A stretch of 64,000 nt of DNA from Sulfitobacter sp. HNIBRBA3233. GTDB taxonomy: Bacteria; Pseudomonadota; Alphaproteobacteria; Rhodobacterales; Rhodobacteraceae. The stretch covers positions 2,542,001 through 2,606,000 of the forward strand of contig NZ_JBEFLP010000001.1 in NCBI RefSeq assembly GCF_040149665.1. The letters are read 5' to 3'. The notes under the pieces are model-generated. The model did not search any database. It saw nothing but the letters and a program-made list of their open reading frames with translations, and was not told where the DNA came from. A program made the position numbers and the translations under genes. Positions within the stretch are counted from its first letter, which is position 1; each line of letters begins with the position of its first letter. Positions 1 to 9,298 of the stretch are shown piece by piece.

Positions 1-372
1 GGCGATGATGTCGTCGGCCTCATACCCCTCAAGCTCTTCGCAGGCGATATTGAACGCCTCTGTCGCTTCGCGGGTCAGGGGGATCTGCGGGCGCAGGTCT
101 TCGGGCATCTCTTCGCGGTTGGCCTTGTACTGGTCGTACATCTCGTTGCGGAAGGTATGGCTGCCCTTGTCGAAGATCACCGCGACATGGGTGGGCGCAT
201 CCGAACCGGTGTTCCCCTCGACGTAGCGCTGGAGCATGTTGCAAAAGCCGTGGACCGCGCCGATGGGCGCGCCGTCGGATTTGCGGGTCAGCGGCGGCAG
301 GGCGTGGAAGGCGCGGAAGATGAAGGCCGATCCGTCGATCAGGTGCAGATGGTGCCCTTTGCCGAATGCCAT
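1..372 (-). CDS. polA: DNA polymerase I, N-terminal fragment (5'-3' exonuclease domain)
   Basis: Partial gene: 124 codons run from ATG at 372 down to the window edge. The translation begins MAFGKGHHLHLIDGSAFIFR and continues with RAFHALPPLTR, FDKGSHTFRNEMYDQYKANR and CEELEGYEADDIIA. These are hallmark segments of the PolA 5'-nuclease (FEN-type) domain: the LIDGSAF metal-binding start, the FD..G..FR..Y..YKA block and the EADD acidic cluster. The domain removes RNA primers and damaged 5' ends during Okazaki-fragment maturation and repair. An AAGGAA ribosome-binding site lies about 9 nt upstream of the ATG. The polymerase domain, and whether a 3'-5' exonuclease domain is present, lie outside the window. 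Confidence 0.93.
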   Translation of the reverse strand, partial: MAFGKGHHLHLIDGSAFIFRAFHALPPLTRKSDGAPIGAVHGFCNMLQRYVEGNTGSDAPTHVAVIFDKGSHTFRNEMYDQYKANREEMPEDLRPQIPLTREATEAFNIACEELEGYEADDIIA

Positions 373-490
373 GTGGTGCGTTCCTTCCTGAAGGTTGTCC
401 CGGAGGAGCGGTGGACGACACGCGTCCTGCGCCTACCGGCGGGAATATAGGGCAGGGGGCCGTCCGGGACAGGGCGGAGGCCTGCGGGTG

Positions 491-670
491 TCAGACCTTG
501 CCTTCGAAATCGCGGTGAATGAACTTGCAATCGCAATAGCCGCATTCGACCCAGCCCTTGTCGGCGGGGATCTGGTACCAGACGCGCGGGTGGCCAAGCG
601 CCCCTTCGCTGCCGTCGCAGGCGATGCGGTAGCTGTCAACGATGCGGGTTTCTGGGACATCTTGTGTCAT
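491..670 (-). CDS. Small zinc-finger protein, zf-CHCC (NDUFS6-like) family
   Basis: A 59-residue protein starting [20 protein letters not shown]. Cys18 and His27 ([14 protein letters not shown]), followed by C43-G-Y-C46 near the C-terminus ([16 protein letters not shown]), match the Cys-His-Cys-Cys ligand pattern of the zf-CHCC family. That family is common as a free-standing small protein in alphaproteobacteria and is homologous to the zinc-binding domain of the mitochondrial complex I accessory subunit NDUFS6. Its bacterial role is not established; a link to complex I is only suggested by homology. It is upstream of polA on the same strand, separated by about 120 nt. Family assignment is firm, function is not. 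Confidence 0.85.
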   Translation of the reverse strand: MTQDVPETRIVDSYRIACDGSEGALGHPRVWYQIPADKGWVECGYCDCKFIHRDFEGKV

Positions 671-1258
671 CTGGGGCCTCGGGGCTGAACGAAAGGACCG
701 GCGTCACGCCATCGCCCGCCGTTATGGACAATGTGCGGCGGGCGGGCAAGGGCAAGCGCAAGCCGCGCTTGCGCCATCCGCATCAGGGGGTGATTCGCGC
801 CCGTCGGCCCCAGAGGTCGAATCGCGCGCCTGACGCCTACGCCACATCGTGTATGACCGGCCTCCGCTGGCGGATTATCTGGAGTCCGCCGGGGGAAAAT
901 ACACGGCAATCTCAAAATTTCGTTGATCGGGAGCCGGCGGAGAGTCAACATGTCGCCATACCAAGCATCTATAGAAAGATTCCTTTCTTTTCCCTCTTCT
1001 TTGTACCCAAGGGCGGGGCTGAAACGGAAGCGAACCGTAACGCTGCCGACGATTCGTCGGGAGCAGGCTGTGTGGCATATTTCGCCCCGCGGTCCCGGGT
1101 CGGGTCCGTGGCATCCCTCCCGGTGCGACCGGACGCTCTTGGGGCTCATTTCTTGACCTTCGCCCGCGCGGACTGCGCCCTTCCGAAATATGGGTTCAAT
1201 CCGGCGGCCAACGGCGTTAGAAGGCCGGTATCCTGTCACACCCTCCCAAGGAGCGTTC
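671..1258. other. Gene-free stretch with hairpins and an AT-richer patch
   Basis: About 590 nt between the zf-CHCC gene and gpmI hold no convincing coding sequence; open frames here lack family resemblance or are extensions of neighbours in other frames. Two inverted repeats are visible: GCCCGCCG at 714-721 pairing with CGGCGGGC at 736-743, and CCGACG-ATT-CGTCGG at 1046-1060. A pyrimidine-rich, AT-richer patch lies near 960-1010. It must contain the promoter and leader of gpmI and possibly of the minus-strand genes. An unannotated small RNA is possible but nothing identifies one. Confidence 0.5.
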
Positions 1259-2776
1259 ATGGCCCCCCGCAAGCCTGTTGTCCTGTGCATCCTAGATGGC
1301 TGGGGACTGAGTTCCCTGCGCAAAGGAAACGCCCCCCTGCTGGCCGAAACTCCGACGATGGACCGCCTGATGCAGGCCTGCCCGAACGCCACGCTGACGA
1401 CATTTGGCCCCGATGTGGGTCTGCCACGGGGGCAGATGGGAAATTCGGAGGTGGGCCATACCAATATCGGTGCGGGTCGCGTCGTGGCGATGGACCTCGG
1501 ACAGATCGACCTTGCCATCGAAGAAGACCGTTTCGCGACCAACCCGCCGCTGGTGGCGTTCATCGACGCGCTGAAGGTGTCCGGCGGCACCGCGCATCTT
1601 TTGGGGCTGGCCTCCGAGGGCGGTGTGCACGGGCATATCTCGCATATGATCGCGGCGGCGCGGGCGCTGGATGCGGCGGGCGTGCCGGTGGTGATCCACG
1701 CGCTGACCGACGGACGCGACGTGGCCCCGCAGGCGGCGGGTGACGATATCGCGGCGCTCGCGCAAGCGCTGCCCGATGGCGCGCGCATCGTGACGGTGAC
1801 GGGCCGCTATTTTGCCATGGACCGCGACAACCGCTGGGACCGCGTGGCCCGCGCCCATGGTGCGATCGTGCGCGGCGACGGCGAAGCGGCCCCCAGCGCG
1901 GGTGACGCGGTTCGGGCGGCCTATGCGGCGGGCACCACGGATGAGTTCATTTCGCCCCATGTGATTGATGGATACGCGGGCGCGCGTGACGGCGACGGTT
2001 TCTTCTGCCTCAATTTCCGCGCCGACCGCGCGCGGGAGATCATGGCCGCCCTTGCCGCGCCGTCCTTCGACGGGTTCGACCGGGGCGGGCGCATCGACTG
2101 GGCCGCCGTCATGGGCATGGCGCAGTATTCGAGCGCCCATGACGCCTATATGACGACGATGTATCCCAAGCCCGATATTCCGAACACCCTGGGCGCGTGG
2201 GTCGCGGCGCAGGGCCTGCGCCAGTTCCGCGTGGCCGAGACCGAAAAATACCCTCACGTGACCTTCTTCCTGAACGGCGGAGAGGAAGAGCCAGCCCCCG
2301 GCGAGGACCGCGATATGCCGCGTTCGCCCAATGTGGCGACCTATGACCTGCAGCCGGAGATGTCGGCGGAGGAGGTGACGGCGAAGCTGGTTGCAGCCAT
2401 CGGTTCGGGCTACGACCTGATCGTGGTCAACTACGCAAACCCCGACATGGTGGGCCACACCGGCGATCTGGAGGCGGCAATGGCTGCCTGTCACGCTGTG
2501 GATGCCGGTCTGGGCCGTGTCGTCGCGGCGCTGGAGGCGGCGGGCGGGTCGATGATCGTGACCGCCGATCACGGCAACTGCGAAACGATGATCGACCCCG
2601 ACACCGGCGGGCCGCATACGGCGCATACGCTGAACCCTGTGCCGGTCGTGCTGGTCGGCGGGCCCGAGGGCGCGCGCCTGCGCAGCGGCAGGCTCGCTGA
2701 TCTGGCGCCGACGGTGCTGGCGCTGATGGGCATCACACCACCGCCGGAGATGACCGGCGAAAGCCTGATCGTATGA
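1259..2776 (+). CDS. gpmI: 2,3-bisphosphoglycerate-independent phosphoglycerate mutase
   Basis: Interconverts 3- and 2-phosphoglycerate in the cytoplasm for glycolysis and gluconeogenesis, using a phosphoserine intermediate and two metal ions. The 505-residue product has the usual family length. It opens MAPRKPVVLCILDGWGL, with the metal ligand Asp13, and carries the active-site serine in QMGNSEVGHTNIG (Ser63). C-terminal metal-site motifs NYANPDMVGHTG and VTADHGNCETM are intact. The start at 1259 is chosen because AAGGAG sits 6-11 nt upstream; an in-frame start at 1190 would add residues absent from the family. The stop overlaps the next ATG by 4 nt, so the operon is translationally coupled. 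Confidence 0.97.
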   Translation: MAPRKPVVLCILDGWGLSSLRKGNAPLLAETPTMDRLMQACPNATLTTFGPDVGLPRGQMGNSEVGHTNIGAGRVVAMDLGQIDLAIEEDRFATNPPLVAFIDALKVSGGTAHLLGLASEGGVHGHISHMIAAARALDAAGVPVVIHALTDGRDVAPQAAGDDIAALAQALPDGARIVTVTGRYFAMDRDNRWDRVARAHGAIVRGDGEAAPSAGDAVRAAYAAGTTDEFISPHVIDGYAGARDGDGFFCLNFRADRAREIMAALAAPSFDGFDRGGRIDWAAVMGMAQYSSAHDAYMTTMYPKPDIPNTLGAWVAAQGLRQFRVAETEKYPHVTFFLNGGEEEPAPGEDRDMPRSPNVATYDLQPEMSAEEVTAKLVAAIGSGYDLIVVNYANPDMVGHTGDLEAAMAACHAVDAGLGRVVAALEAAGGSMIVTADHGNCETMIDPDTGGPHTAHTLNPVPVVLVGGPEGARLRSGRLADLAPTVLALMGITPPPEMTGESLIV

Positions 2777-3921
2777 AACTGCGGGCGGCGATCCTCGGCC
2801 TCGCGCTCATGGTGCCCTGCGCCGGGCTGGCGCAGGAGGGCGACGCCGCTGCCGAGGCCCGCGCGGCCGGGGTGCTTCTGGATGCGGCGATCGCGCGGCT
2901 CGACGCGGCCGACGGGGCGCGCGACAGGGTGCTGGCGTTGACCGAAACGATACAGGCTTTCGAGACCGGCCTTGCCGCGATGCGCACCGGCTTGCGGCAG
3001 GCGGCGATCCGCGAGGCGCAGCTGAGCCGCCGCCTGTCGGCGCGCGATACCGAGGTGGGCCAGCTTCTCTCCGCGCTGCAGAGCATCGGCAAGGGCGGAA
3101 CGCCGACGGCGTTTCTGCATCCCGACGGGCCGACGGGGACGGCGCGGGCGGGGCTGCTTCTGGCAGAGCTGACGCCGGCGCTGAACCAGCGCGCCGACCG
3201 GCTGCGCCGCGATCTGGAAGACGTGCAGACCCTGCGCGCGCTTCAGGTCGATGCCGAAGAACGCCTGCGCGAAAGCCTGACAGCCGTGCAGGCGGCGCGC
3301 ACCGCGCTGAACCAGGCGATGGCCGAACGGACCGACCTGCCCAGACGTTTTGTCGAGGATCCCGTATCCACGGCGATTCTGATCGCGTCGACCGAAACGC
3401 TGGAGGGGTTCGCATCGGGCCTGTCGCAGATCGTCGGCACCGAGAACATCAACGTCGAGACCCCCAACGCCATTGAGGCAGAGGCAGGCAGCCTGCCCCT
3501 GCCGGTTCAGGGAATCGTGCTGCGCGGCATGGACGAGCCCGACGCCGCGGGTGTCGCGCGGCCCGGCCTGCTGATCGCCACGCGTCCGCGCGCGATTGTC
3601 ACATCTCCAACGGCGGCCACGATACGCTACAAGGGGCCATTGCTGGACTTTGGCAATGTCATCATCCTGGAGCCGCGGGCAGACACGTTGTTTGTCTTCG
3701 CGGGGCTCGAAACCGTCTATGGCGAGACGGGGCAGGTCATTCCCGCGGGCACGCCCGTCGGGTTGATGGGCGGGCCGGATGGCGGTGTCGGCGGGGAATT
3801 GTCAACAGATGGTGAGGGTACTGGCGCTCGGCGCTCGGAAACGCTCTATATGGAAATAAGACAGGATAACGTTCCACGGGATCCCGGATCCTGGTTCAGA
3901 ACCGACAAGGATGGTGAGTAG
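2773..3921 (+). CDS. EnvC-like murein hydrolase activator (degenerate LytM/M23)
   Basis: A 382-residue periplasmic protein. Residues 1-20 form a signal peptide (cleavage after GLAQ), residues about 25-190 are Ala/Arg/Glu-rich and predicted coiled coil, and the last ~130 residues are a LytM/M23 fold. The usual zinc-binding HLHFE segment reads ETLYMEIRQDN, so both histidines are gone and the domain should not be a peptidase. That fits EnvC/NlpD-type activators, which switch on amidases during cell separation. It overlaps gpmI by 4 nt and abuts ctpA, an order resembling the gpmI-envC neighbourhood of enterobacteria. Family confidence is high; the identity of the partner amidase is unknown. Confidence 0.85.
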   Translation: MKLRAAILGLALMVPCAGLAQEGDAAAEARAAGVLLDAAIARLDAADGARDRVLALTETIQAFETGLAAMRTGLRQAAIREAQLSRRLSARDTEVGQLLSALQSIGKGGTPTAFLHPDGPTGTARAGLLLAELTPALNQRADRLRRDLEDVQTLRALQVDAEERLRESLTAVQAARTALNQAMAERTDLPRRFVEDPVSTAILIASTETLEGFASGLSQIVGTENINVETPNAIEAEAGSLPLPVQGIVLRGMDEPDAAGVARPGLLIATRPRAIVTSPTAATIRYKGPLLDFGNVIILEPRADTLFVFAGLETVYGETGQVIPAGTPVGLMGGPDGGVGGELSTDGEGTGARRSETLYMEIRQDNVPRDPGSWFRTDKDGE

Positions 3922-5259
3922 ATGAAGAAATTTCTGATGGCCGCACTGGGCGGCACTGTCGCGGGCGTGATCGCCACGACCCAGATCGCCGCCCCCCTGC
4001 TGGCGCAGGAAGCGGCCAAGACCGAAAGCGTTTACGAACAGCTTGACCTGTTCGGCGATATCTTCGAGCGGATCCGCAACCAGTATGTTACGGAGGTCGA
4101 CAGTTCCGAACTGATCGAGGCCGCGATTGACGGGATGCTGACATCGCTCGATCCGCACTCAAGCTACCTGTCGCCCAAGGATGCCGAAAAGATGCGCGAA
4201 CAGACGCGCGGCGAATTCGGCGGTCTGGGCATCGAGGTCACTCAGGAGGACGGCTTCGTCAAGGTTGTGTCGCCCATCGACGGCACCCCCGCCGACGAGG
4301 CAGGCATCGAAGCCGGCGATTTCATCACCCATGTGAACGGCGAAAGCCTGCTGGGTCTCGTTCTGGACGAAGCGGTGGATCTGATGCGCGGGCCGGTGGG
4401 GTCGGAGATCGTGATTACGGTGGTGCGCGAGGGCGAGCAGGAGCCGTTCGACGTGTCGATCATCCGCGACACGATCGAGCTGACGGTCGTGCGGTCGCGC
4501 ACCGAAGGCGAAACGGTCGTGCTGCGCCTGACGACATTCAATGAACAGACCTATCCCAAGCTCGAAGAACAGCTTGCCGAACGGGTCGAGGCGCTGGGCG
4601 GTATGGAAAACGTCAACGGCTTCGTGCTGGATCTGCGCAACAACCCCGGCGGTCTGCTGACGCAGGCGATCAAGGTGTCCGACGCGTTCCTCGACGCGGG
4701 CGAGATCGTGAGCACCCGTGGCCGCGAAGCCGCGGACGGGGACCGCTACAACGCCCGCGAGGGCGATCTGGCACAGGGCAAGCCCATCGTCGTGCTGATC
4801 AACGGCGGCTCTGCCTCGGCCTCCGAAATCGTCGCGGGCGCGTTGCAGGACCACCGCCGCGCCATCGTCATCGGCACCAAGAGCTTTGGCAAGGGGTCCG
4901 TGCAGACGGTGATGCCGCTGCGCAGCCAGGGCGCGATGCGACTGACCACCGCGCGGTATTACACGCCGTCGGGCCGGTCGATCCAGGCGCTCGGCGTGTC
5001 GCCTGACATCGTGGTGGCGCAGCCGCCCCGCCGCCCCGAGACCGAGGACGAGGAAGAAGGCGCCAACCGCCTGATCCGCTCCGAAGCGGACCTGCGCGGC
5101 AGTCTGAACAACGACAGCCTGAGCGAGGACCAGATCGAACAGATCGAGGAAGACCGCGAAAAGGCCGAGAAGACCGCCCAGTTGCGCGAAGAGGATTACC
5201 AGCTGGCCTACGCCATCGACATCCTCAAGGGCCTCTCCGCGCTGGGTCCGAAGGACTGA
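3922..5259 (+). CDS. ctpA: Carboxy-terminal processing protease (S41 family, PDZ domain)
   Basis: A 445-residue periplasmic or membrane-tethered serine protease. It has an N-terminal signal/anchor (MKKFLMAALGGTVAGVIATT), a PDZ domain at roughly residues 85-170 (EFGGLGIEVTQEDGFVKVVS) and an S41 catalytic core. The Ser-Lys dyad is readable as Ser299 in GGSASASEIVAG and Lys324 in GTKSFGKGSVQ, with the canonical 25-residue spacing. Such proteases trim C-termini and in several bacteria degrade cell-wall hydrolases. Position directly after an EnvC-type activator, with no gap, suggests joint control of peptidoglycan turnover (inference). The C-terminal ~80 residues are acidic and charged. The gene is followed by an intrinsic terminator. 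Confidence 0.95.
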   Translation: MKKFLMAALGGTVAGVIATTQIAAPLLAQEAAKTESVYEQLDLFGDIFERIRNQYVTEVDSSELIEAAIDGMLTSLDPHSSYLSPKDAEKMREQTRGEFGGLGIEVTQEDGFVKVVSPIDGTPADEAGIEAGDFITHVNGESLLGLVLDEAVDLMRGPVGSEIVITVVREGEQEPFDVSIIRDTIELTVVRSRTEGETVVLRLTTFNEQTYPKLEEQLAERVEALGGMENVNGFVLDLRNNPGGLLTQAIKVSDAFLDAGEIVSTRGREAADGDRYNAREGDLAQGKPIVVLINGGSASASEIVAGALQDHRRAIVIGTKSFGKGSVQTVMPLRSQGAMRLTTARYYTPSGRSIQALGVSPDIVVAQPPRRPETEDEEEGANRLIRSEADLRGSLNNDSLSEDQIEQIEEDREKAEKTAQLREEDYQLAYAIDILKGLSALGPKD

Positions 5260-5288
5260 GCAGGGCGCGTCAGCGGTGATACACTCAG

Positions 5289-5317
5289 GGGCCGTCCGGT
5301 ATCGGGCGGCCCTTTTT
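5289..5317 (+). terminator. Rho-independent terminator of gpmI-envC-ctpA
   Basis: Ten-base stem GGGCCGTCCG (5289-5298), loop GTAT, complementary arm CGGGCGGCCC (5303-5312) with one G:T pair, followed by five T. It lies 30 nt after the ctpA stop, in the position expected for the operon's end. Confidence 0.9.
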
Positions 5318-5412
5318 CATGGCCTCCTGTCAGGCGGCAGGCACGGGGTTTCAGGCGGAATGGAATGACAGCACCGGTTCGAGCGCGCGGACCAGCGCCC
5401 CAAGCCGGACAC

Positions 5413-5448
5413 GGGCGAGGAGCGCGCGCAGCGTAGCGAGGAGCCCCC
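5413..5448. repeat. Dispersed GC-rich intergenic repeat, copy A
   Basis: The sequence beginning GGGCGAGGAGCG and ending AGCGAGGAGCCCCC sits just past the 3' end of the minus-strand gene at 5449. The reverse complement of 14332-14358, next to the accD stop, has the same two ends but lacks about 9 internal bases. Each copy contains GCGAGGAGC twice as a direct repeat. There is no T-run, so it is not a standard intrinsic terminator. Confidence 0.55.
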
Positions 5449-5820
5449 TCAGCCGGTTTCGAGGCAATGCCTGCGGAATGCGCGCTTGAGCATGTCGAGT
5501 TCCGCGCGCAGCAGGTCCATCTCGACCCGCATGTCGTCGGCCAGCGCTTCGCCCGCCATCAGGGTGATGGACCCGATCTGTCTGGATGTGGCGGCATCCG
5601 CGATCAGCACCGTGTGCATGCCGTCGGCAATCGCCTCCCGCGGGATCGGGATCTGCACGGCGAAACCGTCGCCCGCGCCTGTCGCGCTCAGGGTCACGTC
5701 GGGGACGTCCTTTCCCTGATGCGTCACGGCCAGCTTCGGCACGGCCCCGCCGGTGCCGGTCAACAGCCCCTCCCAGACGCCCTGCTGCATCTTGGTCTTG
5801 GTCAGCGTGATCTCGGTCAT
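5449..5820 (-). CDS. Conserved-looking hypothetical protein
   Basis: A 123-residue protein beginning MTEITLTKTKMQQGVWEGLL. I do not recognise a named family. The N-terminal ~95 residues look like a beta-rich domain (alternating hydrophobics, GDGFAVQIPIPREAI, MHTVLIADAATS), followed by a short amphipathic helix, EMDLLRAELDMLKRAFRRH, that could mediate oligomerisation. No signal peptide or membrane segment. It is 16 nt downstream of the DUF6478-like gene on the same strand, so the two are probably co-transcribed and perhaps functionally linked. Codon pattern resembles its neighbours. Confidence 0.7.
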   Translation of the reverse strand: MTEITLTKTKMQQGVWEGLLTGTGGAVPKLAVTHQGKDVPDVTLSATGAGDGFAVQIPIPREAIADGMHTVLIADAATSRQIGSITLMAGEALADDMRVEMDLLRAELDMLKRAFRRHCLETG

Positions 5821-5836
5821 GGTGTCGCTCGCTCGC

Positions 5837-6610
5837 TCAAATCTGGGCCCGTGGCCGGCGTGAGAAGGTAAGGTCGCGCAGCGTGACCTCGTTCATTTCC
5901 GGCCCTTCAAAGATCAGGTCGATCCACGCGCCTTCGACCCGGCGCTCGTTGAGGTTGGAATAGGCGAGGTCGAATTCAACCACGATCTGATCTTCCCCGA
6001 GGTCGAGTTCGCGCACGATCTGTTCGGTGTTCGGCCCGTTCTTGATGTTCAGCCGCGCGAAAATCTCGATCGGCTTTTCCAGCTCGATGATCATGTCCAT
6101 GCGCAGCAGATGCGTGCGTTTGAGACCGGTAAACCCTTCATCGGGCAGGTCGATCACCAGCGACAGGAACGATCCGTCGAACTGGAACACGTCCATGCGC
6201 AGCCCGTAGGGCGCAAGATCCTCCTCGCGCAGGTTGCGCAGCTGGCGCAGGGTCAGTTCCGAAAAGTCGCAATCGTGGAACAGCGTCACCTCGTTGCCCA
6301 GCATCGACCGCGTCTGGACCGAGCTCATCCCCGGTACCGGCAGCGGCCCGCGCCAGAGTTCGGGGCGCCACGCCCAGTCGGCGTTATGTGGCTTGGGAAA
6401 GCTGGTGGAGCCTGTCAGCGGCAGCGCCAGACGTTCGTCCGCGATATGGATCAGATGGTCCAGATGCGCCTTCAGCTGGCGTGCGCGCAGACGCTGGCGG
6501 CGCAGCGACGACAGGTCCGCGGTGCGTGCCATACGCGCGTTGCGCGCCCATTTGGCGATCGCGCGGGTATAGAATGCCGCGTCGAGCAGATTTTCACCGA
6601 GTTTCGCCAT
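5837..6610 (-). CDS. Uncharacterised protein, resembles Rhodobacteraceae DUF6478 proteins
   Basis: A 257-residue protein read from MAKLGENLLDAAFYTRAIAK; an in-frame start at 6652 would add 14 low-complexity residues, and AAGG precedes the chosen ATG. The N-terminal ~70 residues are helical and very basic (ARTADLSSLRRQRLRARQLK). The rest is a beta-rich domain with repeated amphipathic strands (FDGSFLSLVIDLPDEG, DQIVVEFDLAYSNLNERR). No signal peptide or catalytic motif is evident. My recollection is that such proteins are annotated as DUF6478 and confined to Rhodobacteraceae; that is memory, not something tested here. It forms a unit with the downstream 123-residue hypothetical. Confidence 0.6.
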   Translation of the reverse strand: MAKLGENLLDAAFYTRAIAKWARNARMARTADLSSLRRQRLRARQLKAHLDHLIHIADERLALPLTGSTSFPKPHNADWAWRPELWRGPLPVPGMSSVQTRSMLGNEVTLFHDCDFSELTLRQLRNLREEDLAPYGLRMDVFQFDGSFLSLVIDLPDEGFTGLKRTHLLRMDMIIELEKPIEIFARLNIKNGPNTEQIVRELDLGEDQIVVEFDLAYSNLNERRVEGAWIDLIFEGPEMNEVTLRDLTFSRRPRAQI

Positions 6611-6737
6611 ACTGCCTATGCCTTGCTGCGTGCCGCCGGACCCTATGCGCACATTCCTTGCGTTCCGCTGAACGGGTGTGCTTTGGCGCAGAATGCCACC
6701 GAAGTCCCCCGTGACGCAAGCGCCCTGATCCTGTGCC

Positions 6738-7334
6738 TCAGGTCTTCGACCGTGTCCGTGCGATCAGGTCTTCCACAAGGCCCGCGCCCTCGATGGACAG
6801 GGCGCGTTTGCCCTCGGCCCCGAATAGCGCGACACCCATCGTATAGGTGCCGAGCCTTGCGACCGCGCGCCAGTGCAGATCCGACAGTTCCGGCGTGGGC
6901 GGGGTGCCGCGGGTCGCGAAAACCGTGTGATCGGCCGCGTCGCGCTGGCGTTCGGGCGCGGCCAGTCCCGCGGCTTTGGCATAGTCGCTGGCGCTGGGCA
7001 GCGCTGCGCCCGCCGCGCTGCGGGTGAAGCTGGCCGTCATCAGGCCCAGCGGAGCGCCACGGCCGCCGGTATTCGCCCCCAGCGTGTCGCAGCGCGCCAT
7101 CAGCGCGAAATCCTGCCGCAGGCTGTAGGGATCTATGCAAAACCCCGCCGGCGGCACCAGCGTGACCCCGCCGCGCATCATCACCGCCTGTGTCAGTGGG
7201 GGGCGGGCGGGTTTGGTGGCGCCGGACGTGGCCAGCGCGTCCAGAAATCCACCCGATCCGTCCACCCCCTCGCAGGCCGCAAGGCCCGCGCAACACAGCA
7301 GGGCTGCGCCGACCCTAGAGATCCATGTAGTCAT
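6738..7334 (-). CDS. Predicted lipoprotein of unknown function
   Basis: A 198-residue protein with a lipoprotein signal peptide: [21 protein letters not shown], where LAAC is the lipobox and Cys21 the acylated residue. The mature part has a conserved-looking segment, [20 protein letters not shown], with internal cysteines that could form a disulphide, and ends in a region predicted mixed alpha/beta. The gene starts inside the end of ilvD (20-nt overlap) on the same strand, so it is translated from the ilvD message. No functional link to branched-chain amino acid synthesis is apparent; the coupling may only reflect shared expression. Confidence 0.75.
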   Translation of the reverse strand: MTTWISRVGAALLCCAGLAACEGVDGSGGFLDALATSGATKPARPPLTQAVMMRGGVTLVPPAGFCIDPYSLRQDFALMARCDTLGANTGGRGAPLGLMTASFTRSAAGAALPSASDYAKAAGLAAPERQRDAADHTVFATRGTPPTPELSDLHWRAVARLGTYTMGVALFGAEGKRALSIEGAGLVEDLIARTRSKT

Positions 7335-9081
7335 GGGTCTCGTGCTTGGCGCCGGGATGGGTCACGGCACCGAGATAGGTAGGCCCGACAAGCTGCGCGT
7401 ATTTCCACAGCGCGCCCGAGGCATAGTTGGTCTCGCGCGGGCCTGTCCACGCTTCGCGGCGCTTGGCGAGCTCGTCGTCCGACAGGTCCACGTCGATGGC
7501 GCCGGTGATCGCGTTGATGGTGATCATGTCGCCGTTCTTCAGCAGCGCGATGGGGCCGCCCATCGCAGCCTCCGGCCCGACGTGGCCCACGCAGAAACCG
7601 CGCGTCGCACCCGAGAACCGCCCGTCGGTGATCAGCGCGACTTTCTTGCCCATGCCCTGCCCGGACAGCGCCGCCGTGGTCGCCAGCATCTCGCGCATAC
7701 CGGGACCGCCGCGCGGACCCTCGTTGCGGATGACGAAGACATCGCCTTCGGAATAGGTGCGGTTCTGCACCGCCTCGAAGGCGTCCTGTTCGCATTCGAA
7801 CACCAGCGCGGGACCGGTGAAGACGATGCTGTCCTCGTCCATGCCCGCGATCTTCACGATGGCGCCTTCCGGGGCGAGATTGCCCTTCAGGCCGACAACG
7901 CCGCCGGTCTTGGAGATCGGATTGGCGACCGAGTGGATGACCTTGCCATCCGCCTCGCGCTCGATCTTGTCGAGCTCTTCGCCCATGGAATAGCCGGTGA
8001 CGGTCAGGCAGTCGGTGTGCAACAGGCCCGCCTTGCGCAGTTCGCGCATCACGACGGGAACACCGCCCACGTCGTAGAGATCCTTGGCGACGTACTGACC
8101 GCCCGGTTTCATATCGACGAAATAGGGCGTGTCGCGGAAGATCTCGCAGACGTCTTCGAGGAAGAAGTCGATGCCGGCCTCATGCGCCATGGCGGGCAGG
8201 TGCAGACCCGCGTTGGTAGAGCCGCCCGTGCAGGCCACGATGCGCGCGGCGTTCTCGAAGGCTTCGCGGGTGCAGATGTCGCGGGCGCGGATGTTCTTTT
8301 CGATCAGGTTCATCACCGCCTTGCCCGACGCGATGGCGTATTCATCGCGGCTCTCGTAGGGCGCGGGCGCGCCAGAGGAGTTGGGCAGCGCAAGGCCGAT
8401 CGCTTCGGAAACGCAGGCCATGGTGTTGGCGGTGAACTGACCGCCGCAGGCCCCCGCAGACGGGCAGGCCACGCGTTCCAGCACATCGAGCGCGGCTTGC
8501 GACATGGTGCCGTTCTGGAAATTGCCGACGGCCTCGAACATGTCCTGCACCGTCAGGTCACGGTCGGCGAAGCCTTCCGGCACATCCGCGCCCTTGGGCG
8601 CCTTGCCCGGCAGGATCGACCCGCCGTACATGAACACCGATGGCACGTTCAGCCGGATCATGGCCATCATCATGCCGGGCAGGGATTTGTCACAACCCGC
8701 GAGCCCGACGAGCGCATCGTAGCAGTGGCCCCGCATGGTCAGCTCGACCGTGTCGGCAATCGCCTCGCGGCTGGCCAGCGACGACCGCATGCCTTCGTGG
8801 CCCATGGCGATGCCGTCGGTGACGGTGATGGTGGTGAATTCGCGCGGCGTGCCCTGTTCGGCTGCAACGCCCACCTTGACCGACTGCGCCTGACGGTTCA
8901 GCGCGATGTTGCACGGCGCGGCCTCGTTCCAGCAGGTCGCCACGCCGACGAGCGGCTGGTGGATCTCTTCCTCCGTCATGCCCATGGCATAGTAATACGA
9001 CCGGTGTGGCGCGCGCGCCGGGCCTTCGGTCACATGGCGGCTGGGCAGTCTGGATTTGTCGAAACGGCTGTTGCTGGACAT
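7315..9081 (-). CDS. ilvD: Dihydroxy-acid dehydratase
   Basis: Dehydrates 2,3-dihydroxy-3-methylbutanoate (and the methylpentanoate homologue) to the 2-oxo acid in valine, leucine and isoleucine synthesis, using an Fe-S cluster. The 588-residue product starts [20 protein letters not shown]. The three cluster cysteines are visible in [25 protein letters not shown] and [32 protein letters not shown] holds the catalytic serine loop. These motifs fit IlvD better than the related 6-phosphogluconate dehydratase Edd. The start at 9081 is preferred because AAGGGAG lies just upstream, and because an extension to 9378 would be unlike the family. Confidence 0.95.
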   Translation of the reverse strand: MSSNSRFDKSRLPSRHVTEGPARAPHRSYYYAMGMTEEEIHQPLVGVATCWNEAAPCNIALNRQAQSVKVGVAAEQGTPREFTTITVTDGIAMGHEGMRSSLASREAIADTVELTMRGHCYDALVGLAGCDKSLPGMMMAMIRLNVPSVFMYGGSILPGKAPKGADVPEGFADRDLTVQDMFEAVGNFQNGTMSQAALDVLERVACPSAGACGGQFTANTMACVSEAIGLALPNSSGAPAPYESRDEYAIASGKAVMNLIEKNIRARDICTREAFENAARIVACTGGSTNAGLHLPAMAHEAGIDFFLEDVCEIFRDTPYFVDMKPGGQYVAKDLYDVGGVPVVMRELRKAGLLHTDCLTVTGYSMGEELDKIEREADGKVIHSVANPISKTGGVVGLKGNLAPEGAIVKIAGMDEDSIVFTGPALVFECEQDAFEAVQNRTYSEGDVFVIRNEGPRGGPGMREMLATTAALSGQGMGKKVALITDGRFSGATRGFCVGHVGPEAAMGGPIALLKNGDMITINAITGAIDVDLSDDELAKRREAWTGPRETNYASGALWKYAQLVGPTYLGAVTHPGAKHETHDYMDL

Positions 9082-9298
9082 CGGTACGCTCCCTTGTCGT
9101 GTCTTGCAAACTCGATAGGCGAGCGGGGCCGTGCTGGCAAGTCTGCTGCAAGGGGCAGGACCTGATCCGAGCGCGCGTTTCGCCCGCAGGTTTGGCGCTG
9201 GAAGGCCGCGCAGGCGGGACGCGCACAGTGCCTGCGCGTTGTAACCCGTGGTCTGCGGCCCTAGATTGTCCCTACGCCCCTTCACGGAAAGCCAGCCC

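Noticed and set aside
923-1156. A 77-codon open frame in the gene-free stretch upstream of gpmI
   Set aside because: Arg/Ser/Pro-rich translation, no ribosome-binding site, no recognisable domain, and codon choice unlike that of neighbouring genes.
1153-1191. A TTGACC / AAATAT promoter for gpmI
   Set aside because: The spacing between the hexamers is 27 nt, far outside the usual 16-18.
7315-9081. 6-phosphogluconate dehydratase (edd)
   Set aside because: The motif set and the cysteine contexts match IlvD better, and no eda or other Entner-Doudoroff gene is nearby.
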